Shown here one piece after another: positions 1 through 5,961 of a DNA stretch of 5,961 nucleotides (its first letter is position 1; each line of letters starts with the position of its first letter). This stretch comes from an uncultured Bacteroidales bacterium. Its GTDB lineage: Bacteria > Bacteroidota > Bacteroidia > Bacteroidales > UBA932. Made by a program: the position numbers and the translations under genes. The stretch covers positions 1-5,961 of the forward strand of contig CAMOKK010000088.1 of NCBI GenBank assembly GCA_946617545.1, given 5' to 3'. Below the pieces are notes generated by a model, which worked only from the letters and a program-made list of their open reading frames with translations, did no database searches and was not told where the DNA came from.

Positions 1-2
1 CC

Positions 3-269
3 GAAGTGGGTGTAAAACAGGGAAAGAGCGACGCTGCTTCCGTGCTCTCCTCTTTCATGACGGAGGTAAGGAAGATAGACAAATGCGCCGGGGTCTTCTA
101 TTGGGAGCCGCAGGTGAACGGAAACTGGCGCCCGGCCATCTACGAAAACCTGGAGGAACTCTCCAAATACAGCGGAGAGAAGCAGACAGCCCCCTGGAAC
201 GCCTATGACCAGGGCGCTTTCAGTGCCGATTACAAACCCACCGCCATTCTGGACTGCTTTGCCCAATGA
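3..269 (+). CDS. GH53 arabinogalactan endo-beta-1,4-galactanase, C-terminal part (5' end outside window)
   Basis: Only the last 88 codons are present; the reading frame is open to the left edge, so this is a window truncation and not a broken gene. The GH53 hallmark GVFYWEP lies at about nt 90-110, followed by an aromatic-rich stretch and the closing pattern WNAYDQGAF plus a KPT-ILD-F ending, typical of the last strand and helix of the GH53 barrel. GH53 enzymes cut internal beta-1,4-galactosyl bonds in pectic galactan and type I arabinogalactan. The first full codon (nt 3-5) is a Glu followed by V-G, which fits the position of the GH53 catalytic nucleophile one strand before the FYWEP motif; this is inferred from spacing. 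The GTG at nt 6 is an internal Val, not a start. The stop overlaps the next gene's start by 4 bases, suggesting coupled translation. The signal peptide and acid/base Glu lie upstream and cannot be seen. Confidence 0.88.
   Translation, partial: EVGVKQGKSDAASVLSSFMTEVRKIDKCAGVFYWEPQVNGNWRPAIYENLEELSKYSGEKQTAPWNAYDQGAFSADYKPTAILDCFAQ
266..269 (+). other. ATGA start/stop overlap between GH53 and GH2 genes
   Basis: The GH2 start codon ATG (266-268) shares bases with the GH53 stop TGA (267-269). With no ribosome-binding motif upstream, translation of the GH2 gene probably depends on ribosomes finishing the GH53 gene. This ties the two galactan enzymes together in expression; the coupling itself is inferred. 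Confidence 0.8.
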
Positions 270-2650
270 GAAAGACCCTGATACTGCTGCTGTGCCTGAG
301 TGCCCTGGGCCTGCAGGCGCAACCCCTGGGCCGGACCCTGTGGAATGAGGGCTGGCTTTTCTCCAAGGACGGAGAATCCCGCGTGCTGGACCTGCCCCAC
401 GACTGGGGCGTGGAAGGCGCCTTCCGCCAGGAATACCCCGGCGAAACGGGCAAACTTCCCTGGTGGGGAAAGGCGGAGTACCGCAAGACGCTCTCCGTAT
501 CGGCCGATGATTTGAAAGGCCGCATCCGTCTGGAAATTGACGGTGCCATGTCCGATGCCAGACTGCTGGTGAACGGGCAGGAAGCCGGCGGCTGGCCCTA
601 TGGCTATGCCTCCTGGGCCGTGGAGCTGAATCCCTGGCTCCGGGAGGGGGACAATGAGATAGTGGTGAAACTGGACAACAAGGAGGAGAGTTCGCGCTGG
701 TATCCCGGCGGCGGCATCTACCGCAACGTATGGATTACCCGCCAGGCTCCTACCTCCGTGGCCCATTGGGGCAGCTTTGTGAAATCGGCCTTGGAGGGTG
801 ATGAGGCCAAGGTTTGCCTGGAGCTTAAACTCCGGACGGACCGCCCGCAGGCGGTGAAGGTGCGCACGGAAATTTTCCGGGCCGATGCCCTTGTGGCCTC
901 TGCCGAAACCCTGGGCCAGGTCTATGACGGGCGCGTGCTGAATCAGGAATTCCGCATTCCGGCGCCCGAGCTTTGGAGCCCTTCCACTCCGGTCCTGTAT
1001 TGCGCCCGCACCAGCGTTACGGCGCAGGACGGCACCACAGATGTCTATGAGACACCTTTCGGCATCCGTGAGATTGAGTTCAAGGCCGACGGCTTTTACC
1101 TGAACGGAGAAAAGACCTTCCTCAAGGGCGTTTGCCTGCATCACGATGCGGGCGCCCTGGGAGCAGTCTGGAACGAGGACGCCTGGGTGCGCCGCCTTCA
1201 GATGCTCCGGCAGATGGGCTGCAACGCCATCCGAACCAGCCACAACCCGCCTGCACCGGAGTTCCTGGACCTCTGCGACCGGATGGGCTTTCTGGTGATG
1301 GACGAACTCACGGACACCTGGACCTACGCCAAAAAGCCCCACGGTTATGCCGAGCTCTTTGAGCAGTGGGCGAAGAAAGACTTGACGGCCCTCATTCACC
1401 GAGACCGCAACCATCCTTCCGTGATTCTCTGGAGTATCGGCAACGAATGCGGAGAACAGGGAGACAGCAGCCGCTGGTGGATTCCGCAGATGCTCACGGA
1501 CCTTTGCCACCGGGAGGATCCTACCCGGCTCACGACGGCCGGAAACGACAATCCCTGGGCCGCCACACAGGACTATGCGGGCACCATCGACGTGTATGGC
1601 TTCAATTACAAACCCCATCTGTATCAGGCGTTTGTGGACGCCCATCCCGGGCAGCCGGTGCTGGGCTCCGAGACTTCTTCCTGCATCTCTACCCGCGGGT
1701 ACTACCGCTTCCCGGTAGAGGAGGAGAAGGGAAAGGGCTGGGACATGAATCCGCCCTTCCAAGTGAGTTCCTACGACCTGTATGCCCCCGGCTGGGCCTC
1801 CAAGCCGGACTATGAGTGGCAGTATGAGGACGTGGTTCCCCAGTGCGCCGGAGAGTTTGTCTGGACCGGCTACGACTATCTGGGAGAGCCCACGCCCTTC
1901 AATATGGACCCTTCGGTGTTCACCAACTTCCATACGGAGGAGGAGAAAGAGGCCTACCGCAAGATGGTGGAATCCTGGGGCCAGGTAATCAGCGACGTTC
2001 CGCTGCCTTCCCGCAGTTCCTACTTCGGTATCATGGATTTGGCCGGTTTCCCCAAAGACCGCTACTGGTTGTATCAGAGCCGCTGGCGGCCGGAGGTGCC
2101 CGTAGCGCACATCCTGCCCCATTGGACCTGGCCCGGCCGGGAAGGACAGGTGACGCCTGTACACGTTTATACCAGCGGAGACGAGGCCGAACTCTTCGTG
2201 AACGGCGTTTCCTATGGCCGGAAAGCCAAAGAGGGCTACCGGATAGTGTGGAACGATGTGGTTTATCGGCCCGGAACCGTGGAGGTGGTGTGCTACCGGA
2301 ACGGGCAGGAATGGGCCCGGGACAAGGTGAAGACGGCCTCCAAGCCCTCCCGCCTGAAGGCCACCGTGGACTATGCCGGGGCCGAACTCACCTATGTGAA
2401 TGTAGATATTCTGGATGCCAGGGGCACCCTGGTGCCGGATGCGGCCGACACGCTCACTTTCAGTGTGAGCGGCCCGGCCGTCCTGGTGGCCACGGATGCC
2501 GGAGACCCCACCTCCCACATTCCTTTTTACAGCCCCACCCTGCCGGCTTTCCACGGGAAGGCATCGGCCATTGTGCGGCGGACCGGAGAGGGCCCCGTGA
2601 CGGTGAGCGTCCGCGCCCCCGGGCTTGGAAAGGCCAGACTGGTTTTATAA
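266..2650 (+). CDS. GH2 beta-galactosidase, secreted to periplasm
   Basis: This 794-residue enzyme likely removes terminal beta-linked galactose from oligosaccharides, here probably those made by the upstream GH53 galactanase. The first 18 residues are a type I signal peptide (RK, a leucine-rich core, LQA before the cut at about 18/19), so periplasmic location is expected. Domains in order: sugar-binding jelly roll about 20-160 (includes RWYPGGGIYRNVW near 144-156), Ig-like domain about 163-268, TIM barrel about 270-600, DUF4982-type domain about 625-690 (TSGDEAELFVNG from 636), and a C-terminal GH2 domain about 697-794. Catalytic residues are visible: acid/base Glu394 in WSIGNE and nucleophile Glu469 in LGSETSS, 75 residues apart. 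RTSHNPP (323-329) and FVWTGYDYLGEPTP are further family motifs. The ATG at 266 is chosen because it gives the signal peptide directly; there is no Shine-Dalgarno sequence. Other GH2 activities, such as beta-glucuronidase or beta-mannosidase, are less likely given the motifs and the GH53 partner, but exact linkage preference is inferred. Confidence 0.9.
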   Translation: MRKTLILLLCLSALGLQAQPLGRTLWNEGWLFSKDGESRVLDLPHDWGVEGAFRQEYPGETGKLPWWGKAEYRKTLSVSADDLKGRIRLEIDGAMSDARLLVNGQEAGGWPYGYASWAVELNPWLREGDNEIVVKLDNKEESSRWYPGGGIYRNVWITRQAPTSVAHWGSFVKSALEGDEAKVCLELKLRTDRPQAVKVRTEIFRADALVASAETLGQVYDGRVLNQEFRIPAPELWSPSTPVLYCARTSVTAQDGTTDVYETPFGIREIEFKADGFYLNGEKTFLKGVCLHHDAGALGAVWNEDAWVRRLQMLRQMGCNAIRTSHNPPAPEFLDLCDRMGFLVMDELTDTWTYAKKPHGYAELFEQWAKKDLTALIHRDRNHPSVILWSIGNECGEQGDSSRWWIPQMLTDLCHREDPTRLTTAGNDNPWAATQDYAGTIDVYGFNYKPHLYQAFVDAHPGQPVLGSETSSCISTRGYYRFPVEEEKGKGWDMNPPFQVSSYDLYAPGWASKPDYEWQYEDVVPQCAGEFVWTGYDYLGEPTPFNMDPSVFTNFHTEEEKEAYRKMVESWGQVISDVPLPSRSSYFGIMDLAGFPKDRYWLYQSRWRPEVPVAHILPHWTWPGREGQVTPVHVYTSGDEAELFVNGVSYGRKAKEGYRIVWNDVVYRPGTVEVVCYRNGQEWARDKVKTASKPSRLKATVDYAGAELTYVNVDILDARGTLVPDAADTLTFSVSGPAVLVATDAGDPTSHIPFYSPTLPAFHGKASAIVRRTGEGPVTVSVRAPGLGKARLVL

Positions 2651-2655
2651 TTTTG
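2625..2655 (+). promoter_or_regulatory. Possible Bacteroidota-type internal promoter before the first GH13 gene
   Basis: TAATTTTG at 2648-2655 matches the Bacteroides -7 consensus TAnnTTTG exactly, and a TTG at 2625-2627 lies 20 bases upstream, near the distance expected for the -33 element. The motif includes the TAA stop of the GH2 gene. Transcription would begin at about 2660-2664, on or next to the ATG at 2662, giving a leaderless or nearly leaderless message. The motif is short and sits in an AT-rich gap where chance matches are likely, so confidence is low. The gene is probably also read from upstream as part of the operon. Confidence 0.22.
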
Positions 2656-2661
2656 TATGCG

Positions 2662-4617
2662 ATGAAAAAAACACTTTTGATGGCTGCTGTTATTTGCGCC
2701 GCCGCGTGCGGACAAACTTCTGTCAATGCCGATTACCCCGACGCCACCCCGCAGGAAATTAGCCGGGTGGAACCCCTGAGCTGGTGGACGGGCATGAAAA
2801 CCGGCCTGCAGCTGATGGTGCAGGGCCCGGATATTTCTGCCTGTGAGGTCTCCGTCTCCGGAAAGGGCCTCAGCATCAAGAAGGTGCATAAGGCCGACAA
2901 CCCCAACTTCCTCTTCGTGGACGTGGATGTGGAGGCATCGGCCCGGCCGGGAACCTATTATTTCCTCTTTTCCCGCGAGGGGAAGACCATCCGCTATCCC
3001 TACCTGATTCAGGCCCGGGAGGAGGGGAGCGCCCGGCGGGAAAGCTTCACCACGGCCGATATGGTTTACCTGATTATGCCGGACCGTTTCGCCTGCTCCC
3101 CGATGGCGGAAAAGGCCTATGAAGACGGCTCCCTGGTACCCTGGACGGTGCCCGAGCTGCCGGACCGGGTGGACCGGACCGATGCCGTGGCCCGTCACGG
3201 CGGCAACCTGCAGGGCATGATGGACCATCTGGACTACATTGAAGACCTGGGCGCCACGGCCATCTGGTGTACGCCGCTGCTGCTGGACAACCAGCCGCGG
3301 GAGTCTTACCACGGCTATGCCTGCGCAGACTATTATCATATCGACCCCCGCTTTGGAGACAATGCCCTGTACAAAACCTTTGTCCAGGAGGCGCACAAAC
3401 GCGGTTTGAAGGTGATTATGGACGTGGTGACCAACCACTGCGGCACCGCCCACTGGTGGATGGAAGACACGCCTTTCAAGGACTGGTACCATGTGAACGA
3501 ACCCTACATGCAGATGAACGCGCTCTTCTCCGTGTACATGGACCCGCATGCCTCGCAGCGGGACCTGGAGCGTCAGGAGAGCGGCTGGTTTGTTCCGTCC
3601 ATGCCGGACATGAACCTGGACAATCCCTTTGTGCTCAAATATTTCCAGCAGTGGGCCGTCTGGTGGACGGAATATGCCGGTCTGGACGGACTCCGGGTAG
3701 ATACCTATCCGTACAACGAGCCGGAGCCCATGAGCCGGTGGTGCAAGGCCGTGACGGACGAATATCCCAAGATGAACATCGTGGGCGAGTGCTGGGACAT
3801 GAACATCCCGCAGGTGGCCTATTGGCAGAAGGACAATCCCAACAGGAACGGCTTCAATTCCCACCTGCCTTCCATCATGGATTTCCCGCTGCAGAGCGCC
3901 CTTATCCGTGCCCTGCAGGAAGACAAGGTGAATTGGGACGAGGGCATGACCCGCATTTACTCCGTTCTGGCGCAGGATTTTGCCTATCAGGACCTCTCGC
4001 ACATGCTCACCTTCTTTGCCAACCACGACCACGCCCGCACCGGCGATGTGCTGGGACAGGACCCGGCCCGCATGAAGCTGGCCCTGGCCCTGCTGGCCAC
4101 TATCCGCGGCATCCCGCAGCTTTATTACGGCGACGAGATGATGTTTCTGGAGCGAAAGGACGTCCCTTCCCACGACGGGGCCAAGCGTATCGACTTCCCC
4201 GGCGGCTGGGAGGGAGATCCGGTGAATCTCTTTACGGCCGTGGGCCGGGCGCAGGCTCCGGAGCTGTATGCATCGGCCTCGGAAATCCATGACTATGCCC
4301 GGGCCCTTTTCCGCTGGAGAAAGGGCTGCAAGGCCGTTCAGGAAGGGAAGACGCTTCACTTCCTGTCACGCAGGAACGTGGGCCCCGTGAACATCACGGA
4401 CAATTCCTACGCCTTCTTCCGTTACACGGACACGGACGCCGTGTTTGTGTATGTGAACAACAACCCGGAGCCCCGCACCCTGGACTGGAATCACTACCGC
4501 GAGTTCGTAAGCGCTCCCGTGACGGGCACCGACGTGGTTTCGGGAGAAAAGGTCACCTTGCGGGACGGGCTTTCCATCGGCCCCAAAGAGGCTTTGATTG
4601 TAGAATTTAAACGATAA
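2662..4617 (+). CDS. GH13 cyclomaltodextrinase/neopullulanase-like (SusA-like) lipoprotein
   Basis: This 651-residue enzyme is expected to hydrolyse alpha-1,4 bonds in maltodextrins, cyclodextrins or pullulan. Residues 1-16 form a lipoprotein signal ending in AAAC, with Cys16 as the lipidated residue. An N-terminal cyclomaltodextrinase-type beta domain spans about 36-120 (EPLSWWTGM, NPNFLFVDVDV), the GH13 barrel about 130-550, and a Cyc-maltodext_C-like beta domain about 565-651. Conserved regions are intact: I DVVTNH (254-259), II GLRVD with nucleophile Asp347, III VGE with acid/base Glu376, IV FANHD with Asp456, and V MPDMN (314-318) as in the neopullulanase group. Length is close to SusA-type enzymes. 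No acidic run follows Cys16, so a periplasm-facing anchor is more likely than surface display. The frame stays open for 273 codons upstream, but that stretch is a shadow of the GH2 gene; ATG 2662 gives the signal peptide. It follows the GH2 stop by 11 bases without a Shine-Dalgarno sequence. Exact substrate is uncertain. Confidence 0.9.
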   Translation: MKKTLLMAAVICAAACGQTSVNADYPDATPQEISRVEPLSWWTGMKTGLQLMVQGPDISACEVSVSGKGLSIKKVHKADNPNFLFVDVDVEASARPGTYYFLFSREGKTIRYPYLIQAREEGSARRESFTTADMVYLIMPDRFACSPMAEKAYEDGSLVPWTVPELPDRVDRTDAVARHGGNLQGMMDHLDYIEDLGATAIWCTPLLLDNQPRESYHGYACADYYHIDPRFGDNALYKTFVQEAHKRGLKVIMDVVTNHCGTAHWWMEDTPFKDWYHVNEPYMQMNALFSVYMDPHASQRDLERQESGWFVPSMPDMNLDNPFVLKYFQQWAVWWTEYAGLDGLRVDTYPYNEPEPMSRWCKAVTDEYPKMNIVGECWDMNIPQVAYWQKDNPNRNGFNSHLPSIMDFPLQSALIRALQEDKVNWDEGMTRIYSVLAQDFAYQDLSHMLTFFANHDHARTGDVLGQDPARMKLALALLATIRGIPQLYYGDEMMFLERKDVPSHDGAKRIDFPGGWEGDPVNLFTAVGRAQAPELYASASEIHDYARALFRWRKGCKAVQEGKTLHFLSRRNVGPVNITDNSYAFFRYTDTDAVFVYVNNNPEPRTLDWNHYREFVSAPVTGTDVVSGEKVTLRDGLSIGPKEALIVEFKR

Positions 4618-4624
4618 GTATAGT

Positions 4625-5953
4625 ATGAAACGAATTTCTTTCCTCCTGCTGGCCCTGGCCGCCGTGCTCACGGGCTGCAGCAAAAAACAGGCGCCTGTGC
4701 ATCCCGAGTGGACCTATGGCAGCGTAGTGTATGAAGTGAATATCCGCCAGTTCTCGCCGGAAGGCACGTTCAAGGGCGTGGAGGCCCAGCTGCCCCGCCT
4801 CAAGGAACTGGGCGTGGACGTGCTCTGGCTCATGCCCATGTACGAGATTGGCACCGTGGAGCGCAAGGGCACCTTGGGTTCCTATTACGCCATCTCCGAC
4901 TACAAGAAGGTGAATCCCGAGTTCGGCACCATGGAAGACTTTCAGAGCCTGGTGGACAAGGCTCATGAGCTGGGCTTCAAGCTTATCCTGGACTGGGTGG
5001 CCAACCAGACCGCCCCGGACAATGTGTGGATGAGCGAAAAACCGGCCGATTTCTACGAGCGCGACTCCCTGGGCAACGCCATCTATGAGTATGACTGGAC
5101 AGACACCCGCAGCCTCAATTATGAGAACGAGGAGGTCTGGTGGGCCCAGGACGAGGCCATGCGCTTTTGGCTGGCCAAGGGCGTGGATGGCTTCCGCTGC
5201 GACGCCGCTGGCGAGGTGCCCGCCAAATTCTGGAAGGCCATTCTCCCCAAGATGAATGCCGATTATCCGGAAATCTACCTGCTGGCCGAAGCCGAGCGGG
5301 AGAATCTGGCCGATCCGTGCGAGACCTTTGATGCCAACTATGCCTGGGAACTGCACCACCTGCTCAATTCCCTGGCCCAGGGCCAGAAAACGGTGGCCGA
5401 CCTCAAGGATTATGTGGCCCGGGATGCGGAGAAATTCCCCAAGGAAGCCTTCCGCCTCAGCTTCACCTCCAACCACGACGAGAATTCCTGGAGCGGCACC
5501 GAGTTCGAGCGCGAGGGTATCTATGCCAACGCCTGCGCCGTGCTCTGCTTCACCCTCCCGAATACCCAGCCCCTCATCTATACGGGCCAGGAGATTGGCC
5601 TGAACCGCCGGCTGGCCTTCTTCGAGAAGGATCCTATCACGGACTGGACGCCCAATGAATACACCACCTTCTGGAAGGGTCTGGTGGATTTGAAGCACCA
5701 GAATGCGGCCCTGGCCGCCGGCGAGCGTGGGGGAGAACTTTCCTGGTGGGAAGTTCCGGAGGATATTGTGGCCTTCTCCCGCACCAAGGGTGAGAATCAG
5801 GTGATTGTGATTGCCAACTTCGGCAAGGAAGCCTATACGCCTACCTTCAACATCCCGGAGACGGTCTATACCAACCATTTCACCGGAGAGAAGGTGCAAG
5901 GCCCCACAGACCTCTCCCTCGCCCCGGGAGAATATGTGGTTCTTACCAAATAG
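4625..5953 (+). CDS. GH13 alpha-amylase-family lipoprotein, short form, with altered conserved region I
   Basis: This 442-residue protein has a lipoprotein signal (MKR, leucine/alanine core, LTGC with Cys18) and a GH13 barrel starting at VVYEVNIRQFSPEGTF (34-49). It has no N-terminal beta domain, unlike the preceding gene. Visible motifs: GTLGSYYAISDY (82-93), region II GFRCD with nucleophile Asp193, region III LLAEAE with likely acid/base Glu222, region IV FTSNHDENSW with Asp285, and a C-terminal beta domain about 370-442. The catalytic triad is complete. Region I reads DWVANQT (123-129), where the family normally has DWVANHT; the missing His normally helps hold the sugar in subsite -1. CSKKQ after the lipid site has no acidic export signal, so a periplasmic face is likely. 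The start lies 7 bases after the previous stop, in an AT-rich stretch with no Shine-Dalgarno sequence, so it is almost certainly co-transcribed. Expected substrate is alpha-glucan oligosaccharides; specificity is not readable from sequence. It belongs to a different GH13 subgroup from its neighbour and is not a recent duplicate. Confidence 0.88.
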   Translation: MKRISFLLLALAAVLTGCSKKQAPVHPEWTYGSVVYEVNIRQFSPEGTFKGVEAQLPRLKELGVDVLWLMPMYEIGTVERKGTLGSYYAISDYKKVNPEFGTMEDFQSLVDKAHELGFKLILDWVANQTAPDNVWMSEKPADFYERDSLGNAIYEYDWTDTRSLNYENEEVWWAQDEAMRFWLAKGVDGFRCDAAGEVPAKFWKAILPKMNADYPEIYLLAEAERENLADPCETFDANYAWELHHLLNSLAQGQKTVADLKDYVARDAEKFPKEAFRLSFTSNHDENSWSGTEFEREGIYANACAVLCFTLPNTQPLIYTGQEIGLNRRLAFFEKDPITDWTPNEYTTFWKGLVDLKHQNAALAAGERGGELSWWEVPEDIVAFSRTKGENQVIVIANFGKEAYTPTFNIPETVYTNHFTGEKVQGPTDLSLAPGEYVVLTK

Positions 5954-5961
5954 GCTTGACT

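Larger units (their letters stand above)
3..5953 (+). other. Probable four-gene glycan-degradation operon (enzyme part of a polysaccharide-utilization locus)
   Basis: All four genes lie on the same strand with junctions of -4, +11 and +7 bases, too tight for independent terminators, and no hairpin followed by a T-run is visible in any junction. The three complete proteins all have export signals, and the truncated one belongs to an exported family. The order GH53-GH2-GH13-GH13 combines beta-galactan and alpha-glucan breakdown. No SusC/SusD transporter, sensor or sigma/anti-sigma gene is inside the window, so calling it a polysaccharide-utilization locus is an inference from enzyme content. 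The operon continues to the left, and the right end cannot be judged from the 8 remaining bases. Confidence 0.7.

Noticed and set aside
1132..1815. Further + strand open frames inside the GH2 gene (1132-1362 and 1366-1815).
   Set aside because: They lie in the same shadow frame as the 1843-2661 extension, have no start signals or recognizable motifs, and are fully overlapped by the well-supported GH2 gene.
1721..1955. Two similar GAGGAGGAGAA-like stretches in the GH2 gene, considered as a repeat.
   Set aside because: Each simply encodes a short EEEK run in a surface-type loop; the flanking bases differ and there is no further repeat unit.
1843..2661. An open extension of the first GH13 frame 273 codons upstream of its start, suggesting a 924-residue fusion protein.
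   Set aside because: The extension lies wholly over the GH2 gene in another frame, has the arginine/glycine/proline-rich look of a GC-rich shadow, and would bury a clear lipoprotein signal peptide that begins at the ATG at 2662.
3267..4292. A 341-codon + strand open frame inside the first GH13 gene.
   Set aside because: Its composition is arginine-, glycine- and alanine-heavy without motifs, and it sits in a shifted frame over intact GH13 catalytic motifs.
230..5899. Three very long antisense reading frames (about 774, 610 and 430 codons) mirroring the GH2 and both GH13 genes on the - strand.
   Set aside because: In all three the antisense codons are exactly in register with the sense codons, so a stop can only appear where the sense gene uses TTA, CTA or TCA. 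This GC-rich genome nearly avoids those codons; the break between the frames near 4366 is a single TCA serine codon in the first GH13 gene. The translations show no recognizable domains. They are by-products of codon bias.
5951..5961. A terminator or downstream element after the last gene.
   Set aside because: Only 8 bases follow the stop codon, and no hairpin can be judged from them.

Overview
This 5,961-base window is almost entirely coding on the + strand. It holds four closely packed carbohydrate-active enzyme genes, the first cut off at the left edge. The organism is most likely a GC-rich member of the Bacteroidota, probably a gut- or rumen-type Bacteroidales. The basis is that the proteins resemble Bacteroidales polysaccharide-utilization enzymes, none of the start codons has a clear Shine-Dalgarno sequence (the last two follow AT-rich stretches), and two enzymes carry lipoprotein signals. 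The genus cannot be fixed from this sequence. Family names come from remembered motifs; no database search was run.

Layout: 3-269 is the C-terminal end of a GH53 endo-beta-1,4-galactanase. It overlaps by 4 bases (ATGA) a GH2 beta-galactosidase at 266-2650 with a signal peptide. After 11 bases comes a GH13 lipoprotein of the cyclomaltodextrinase/neopullulanase (SusA-like) type at 2662-4617. After 7 more bases comes a second, shorter GH13 lipoprotein at 4625-5953. Only 8 bases follow it. There is no gene-free stretch longer than 11 bases, and I see no RNA gene, mobile element, CRISPR array or long repeat.

How the genes may work together: GH53 plus GH2 is a classic pair for pectic beta-1,4-galactan, in which the endo-enzyme makes galacto-oligosaccharides and the beta-galactosidase releases galactose. 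The two GH13 enzymes are expected to act on alpha-glucans such as starch-derived maltodextrins. The window is therefore the enzyme tail of what looks like a polysaccharide-utilization operon addressing two chemically different glycans. SusC/SusD-type transport genes would be expected upstream, outside the window.

The region is mostly ordinary catabolic biology and I see no evidence for a novel system type. The points most worth a second look are a His-to-Gln change in conserved region I of the last GH13 enzyme, the mix of beta-galactan and alpha-glucan enzymes in one tight gene row, and a possible promoter over the GH2 stop codon that would give a nearly leaderless transcript for the third gene.
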